NCBI GenBank assembly: GCA_028818385.1
Contig: JAPPNY010000064.1
Location: forward strand, 1-30,388
Direction: 5' to 3'
Origin: Spirochaetaceae bacterium
Lineage (GTDB): Bacteria; Spirochaetota; Spirochaetia; SZUA-6; Bin103
Length of the DNA stretch: 30,388 nucleotides
Every line of letters begins with the position of its first letter. Position 1 is the first letter of the stretch. Of the stretch, positions 27,518 to 30,388 are shown one piece after another. The position numbers and the translations under genes were made by a program. The notes under the pieces are model-generated. The model did not search any database, was not told the origin of the DNA, and was given only the letters and a program-made list of their open reading frames with translations.

Positions 27518-28323
27518 GATTAAGCGCGCAACAGATCGAGCGTTTCCGCCGCGACGGATTCCTGACCGTGCCCGGCTTCTACGGCACGGACGAAGTCGCC
27601 GCGCTGCAGGCCGAGGTGGAGCGCTTCAAGCGCGAGGGGCTGGTGCGCAACGTCGCCACGGACGGGGACGGCACGACCCACTCGACCACCAAGGCCAACC
27701 TCCAGCTCATCCCGCTGTTCGACAAGAGCGACCTGGTCCGGGCGCTGCCGTTCGACGGGAAGGTGGTGGAGGCCGTGGGCCAACTGATCGGCGACCCGTT
27801 CCTGCTGCACCTGGACCAGATGTTCCTCAAGCCGGCCCGCCACGGCGTCGGTACGGCCTGGCACCAGGACAACGCCTACTTCAGGATCGCCGATCCCCTG
27901 CGCGGCACGGCGATGTGGATCGCCATCCACGACGCCACGCTCGCCAACGGCACCCTGCACCTGATCCCCGGCAGCCACCGCGAGCGCTACGAGCACCGCC
28001 GCGACCTCGACTCCGACCACCACATCCGCGCCTGGCCGCCCGAGGAACGGGCCGCGCCGATCGAGCTGGAAGCGGGCGGCGTCGCCTTCTTCTGCTACGG
28101 CACCGCCCACTGCACCCGTGCCAACACCACCGACCGCGAACGGGCCGGCATGGCGTTCCACTTCCTGCACGCCGACTACGCGGCCCCCGATCTGGTCGAA
28201 GGCGACCGCCGCCGTCCCTACGTGACCGGCCCCCGCGCCACCGGCGGCCGCGCGGAGTATGGGGTCGAGGTCGCCGGCACCTGGGAGCAGGAAGTGGAGC
28301 GCATCAACGGACCTCAGCGCTGA
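27514..28323 (+). CDS. PhyH-family Fe(II)/2-oxoglutarate dioxygenase
   Basis: A 269-residue PhyH-superfamily enzyme. The iron triad is His117-Gln-Asp119 (in TAWHQDNAYF) and His199 (in GTAHCTRANTT), with Arg208/210 as 2-oxoglutarate anchors; LHLIPGSHRERYEH is the classic segment between. The Gln-Asp-Asn after the first His is the commonest PhyH form, close to phytanoyl-CoA and ectoine hydroxylase relatives, although ectoine genes are absent here. The ATG at 27514 overlaps the DUF4143 stop (ATGA). Its opening LSAQQIERFRRDGFLTVPGFY is the standard family start. It is the last high-GC gene before composition falls at about 28.4 kb. Confidence 0.92.
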   Translation: MRLSAQQIERFRRDGFLTVPGFYGTDEVAALQAEVERFKREGLVRNVATDGDGTTHSTTKANLQLIPLFDKSDLVRALPFDGKVVEAVGQLIGDPFLLHLDQMFLKPARHGVGTAWHQDNAYFRIADPLRGTAMWIAIHDATLANGTLHLIPGSHRERYEHRRDLDSDHHIRAWPPEERAAPIELEAGGVAFFCYGTAHCTRANTTDRERAGMAFHFLHADYAAPDLVEGDRRRPYVTGPRATGGRAEYGVEVAGTWEQEVERINGPQR

Positions 28324-28627
28324 CTCTTCACGGGGGGCGATTGAGCAACGAGCGGATCGACGATGACATCCAACGCTCGATTGCGACGCGCGTCTGTGAG
28401 GCATAGCCCGAGGAGGAGTTGTGTCTACGAGTGTCTACAAGGAAAGACATCCTCATCTGTTGACGTAGGAGCGTGCAGGCGCGCGACCCCCATAGCACAC
28501 TCCCTGCTGAGAACAGCAACGTTCGTACGCCGTCGTCATCTCCACGATCGCCCCTCCGCCGCAGTCTGCCGCGATTTGGGCTGGACTCGGCTCTCTGTGG
28601 TGGTATACTCCGAACGAGAGGAATACT
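28324..28627 (+). other. Compositional boundary region with two micro-ORFs
   Basis: This 304-base gap separates high-GC resident genes from the lower-GC helicase gene. It holds two very short frames with purine-rich sites in front: TTG at 28341 to TAG at 28406 (SNERIDDDIQRSIATRVCEA after the start) behind GGGGGG, and GTG at 28421 to TAG at 28468 (STSVYKERHPHLLT) behind AGGAGGAG. Both look like stumps of former genes or junction debris. The rest is non-coding up to the helicase promoter at 28582-28609. Confidence 0.4.
28582..28609 (+). promoter_or_regulatory. Putative promoter of the helicase gene, extended -10
   Basis: TATACT (28604-28609) is preceded by TGG, giving an extended -10 (TGnTATACT). 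A weak TGGACT (28582-28587) lies 16 bases upstream as -35. The GTG start at 28628 follows with AGAGGA in between. It is the most consensus-like -10 in the window. Confidence 0.5.
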
Positions 28628-30388
28628 GTGGCTATCGATGTAGTTCGCGGCACCAACAACAAGCCGGCTACTAGTGCAGCACTCGAGGATTGCCTCGGAC
28701 AGCTTCCTGATTTCAGTGGCGAGTTGTTCATCGGCTATCCCATAATCGTGACGCCAAGCGGCTCGTATCCTATCGACGCTCTCCTTATTTCAACCGACAC
28801 TGGGATCGTAATATTCGACTTAGTTGAGGGCGTTGACCCTGGAGACTATCAGGCACGTCAGGATGAGTCTTACAACCAAATCGAAGCCCGTCTAAAGAAA
28901 CATTCCGAGTTGGTAGACCGAAGAAAGCTCGTCATTCCAATTCACCCGATGTCTTTCGCCCCCGCAATGAGTCTCTCTATCGGAAACCGCGACGACATAT
29001 ACCCGTTAACGAACGTCGATACCCTAGTTGCTCGCCTGAAGCAATGTCAACCTCAAGTTCCACCATCAGTCTACCGAGCTGCTCTTTCCGTAATCGAGAG
29101 CACTTCAACCATTCGCAAGAGCCGAGCACGTCGAGCCGTCCAGCACAGTAACTCGCGGGGCGCAAAGCTAAAGCGCCTTGAAGACACGATTGCGACCCTT
29201 GACTCTATACAGAACAAAGCCGTCATCGAGACTGTCGATGGAGTCCAGCGTATCCGCGGCCTTGCTGGCTCGGGAAAGACTATCGTTTTGGCACTCAAGG
29301 CCGCGTACCTCCACACACAACATCCAGACTGGCGCATAGCCGTAACGTTCAATACACGCTCTCTCAAGGGGTTCTTTAGGAGGCTCATAAACATTTTCTG
29401 CCTAGAGCAGACTGGCGAAGAGCCCGATTGGGAGAATCTTCGCATAGTAAACGCGTGGGGTGCTCCGGGTCGAGCCGAGAGAGATGGCATCTACTTCGAG
29501 TTCTGCCGCACTAATAACGTCGACTATCTGGATTTCCGAGAGGCGCGTTCGAAGTTCGGCTCAGAGCATGCCTTCTCCGGTGTGTGTAAGCTTGCGATGC
29601 GCCAAGCGGGTTCCATCAAGAAGATCTACGATGTAATACTAATTGACGAAGCGCAAGACTTCGCGCCAGCGTTTCTTCAGCTTTGCTATGACTGTATCGG
29701 CAATCTGAAACGACTGATCTACGCATACGATGAACTCCAGAATCTGACGGGAGGATCTCTTCCTTCTCCGGAGGTGATTTTCGGAACGAACGCAGATGGT
29801 TCGCCTCGCGTGCGACTTGATGCCGAAGGTGACCGGACGATGAGAAAGGACATCATCCTTGACAGATGTTACCGCAACTCACGTCCTGTATTGGTTACGG
29901 CTCATGCTCTGGGATTCGGAATCTATCGACGCCCGTCCGCAGGAGAGGAACTTGGACTCGTACAGATGTTCGATCATCCACAACTGTGGGAAGAAATAGG
30001 ATATAGGCAGTCCGACGGCGTCCTCCGCCCGGGCTCGAATGTGACTCTGGCTAGGGGTGAGAACACCAGTCCGAGGTTCCTGGAGAACCACTCTCCAGTG
30101 GATGATTTGATTCAGTTCAAAGTATTTGGCAAAGCGTCAGAACAGGCGGATTGGTTAGTGGAGCAGATCGTAAAGAACATCCACGAAGAAGAGCTCCGGC
30201 ACGATGACATTATCGTAATCAACCCTGATCCACTCTCGACGCGCTCTGAGGTTGGTCCGATTCGGAAACGGTTGCTCAGTGCTGGAGTAGAGTGCCACGT
30301 GGCAGGTGTCGATACCGATCCGGACTACTTTACTAGTTCCTGTCCGGCAATCCCCGGTTTCGGGAGAGCGAGTCAGGAGGAGCGCGTC
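28628..30388 (+). CDS. NERD-like nuclease domain plus superfamily-1 helicase, 3' partial
   Basis: A frame open from a GTG at 28628 to the window edge encodes at least 587 residues. The N-terminal part (FSGELFIGYPIIVTP, then YPIDALLISTDTGIVIFDLVEG) resembles a NERD-type nuclease-related domain. A helicase core follows: Walker A GLAGSGKT at 211-218, Walker B ILIDEAQDFAP with Asp340-Glu341, YAYDELQNLTGG as motif III, and LDRCYRNSRPVLVTAHALG as motif IV. Related proteins occur in defence islands and with mobile elements; a DNA-processing or anti-phage role is inference. GC content and codon use are clearly lower than in the gltB or PhyH genes, indicating horizontal transfer. At the last codons the motif-V-like stretch IPGFGRASQEER departs from the usual RAKGNE, possibly an end-of-contig error. 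The start is supported by AGAGGA about 6-8 bases upstream and a good promoter. Confidence 0.8.
   Translation, partial: MAIDVVRGTNNKPATSAALEDCLGQLPDFSGELFIGYPIIVTPSGSYPIDALLISTDTGIVIFDLVEGVDPGDYQARQDESYNQIEARLKKHSELVDRRKLVIPIHPMSFAPAMSLSIGNRDDIYPLTNVDTLVARLKQCQPQVPPSVYRAALSVIESTSTIRKSRARRAVQHSNSRGAKLKRLEDTIATLDSIQNKAVIETVDGVQRIRGLAGSGKTIVLALKAAYLHTQHPDWRIAVTFNTRSLKGFFRRLINIFCLEQTGEEPDWENLRIVNAWGAPGRAERDGIYFEFCRTNNVDYLDFREARSKFGSEHAFSGVCKLAMRQAGSIKKIYDVILIDEAQDFAPAFLQLCYDCIGNLKRLIYAYDELQNLTGGSLPSPEVIFGTNADGSPRVRLDAEGDRTMRKDIILDRCYRNSRPVLVTAHALGFGIYRRPSAGEELGLVQMFDHPQLWEEIGYRQSDGVLRPGSNVTLARGENTSPRFLENHSPVDDLIQFKVFGKASEQADWLVEQIVKNIHEEELRHDDIIVINPDPLSTRSEVGPIRKRLLSAGVECHVAGVDTDPDYFTSSCPAIPGFGRASQEERV

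Noticed and set aside
28421..28468. Calling the 15-residue frame behind AGGAGGAG a real small protein
   Set aside because: It is very short, its spacing to the ribosome site is poor and it lies in junction debris; it is reported only as part of the gap.

Overview
The window is a GC-rich bacterial contig with tightly packed genes. Both edges cut genes, so it may be a whole metagenomic contig. Several features recall uncultured host-associated or soil lineages such as Poribacteria and high-GC spirochaete MAGs: four PhyH-type dioxygenases plus one TauD-type, an M81 peptidase, an amidase, a DMT transporter, a DUF4143 ATPase and many toxin-antitoxin (TA) genes. No rRNA or other phylogenetic marker is present, so the lineage is a guess.

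Layout. 1-668: 3' part of a sugar-type ABC ATPase. 670-1713 (-): PhyH dioxygenase. 1754-3053: a TA spot with a ruined vapBC-like pair (-) and an intact MNT/HEPN pair (+). 3094-10954: a mosaic of small-molecule genes (TauD-like dioxygenase, secreted His-rich DUF4382-like protein, PhyH, DMT transporter, SDR, M81 peptidase, P-loop kinase-like protein, PhyH). 11018-16156 (-): a co-directional amidase, branched-polyamine-synthase-like (BpsA/DUF43) protein and ABC exporter. 16330-23936 (+): core nitrogen metabolism, gltB-gltD followed by a TrpB2-type tryptophan synthase beta chain. 23957-25223 (-): a lower-GC, translationally coupled HEPN-MNT-DUF433 operon. 25378-26271 (-): conserved-looking unknown. 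26342-28323 (+): DUF4143 ATPase behind a perfect palindrome, overlapping a PhyH gene. 28628-30388 (+): a distinctly lower-GC NERD/superfamily-1 helicase-like protein running off the end.

Most notable points. (1) The HEPN-MNT-DUF433 operon is bracketed by a copy of the trpB 3' end: 25 exact bases, 33 of 36 overall, at 23847-23882 and 25340-25375. This looks like the footprint of an insertion at the end of trpB. (2) The BpsA-like enzyme has His in place of an Asp in the GDDD motif and carries a C-terminal extension of about 200 residues. It sits between an amidase and an ABC exporter, suggesting an undescribed polyamine-derived product. (3) An 11-bp perfect inverted repeat lies just before the DUF4143 ATPase start. 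(4) Several genes have a -10-like hexamer only 7-10 bases before the start codon and no Shine-Dalgarno, hinting at leaderless transcripts. All functional statements come from reading motifs by eye; no searches were run.
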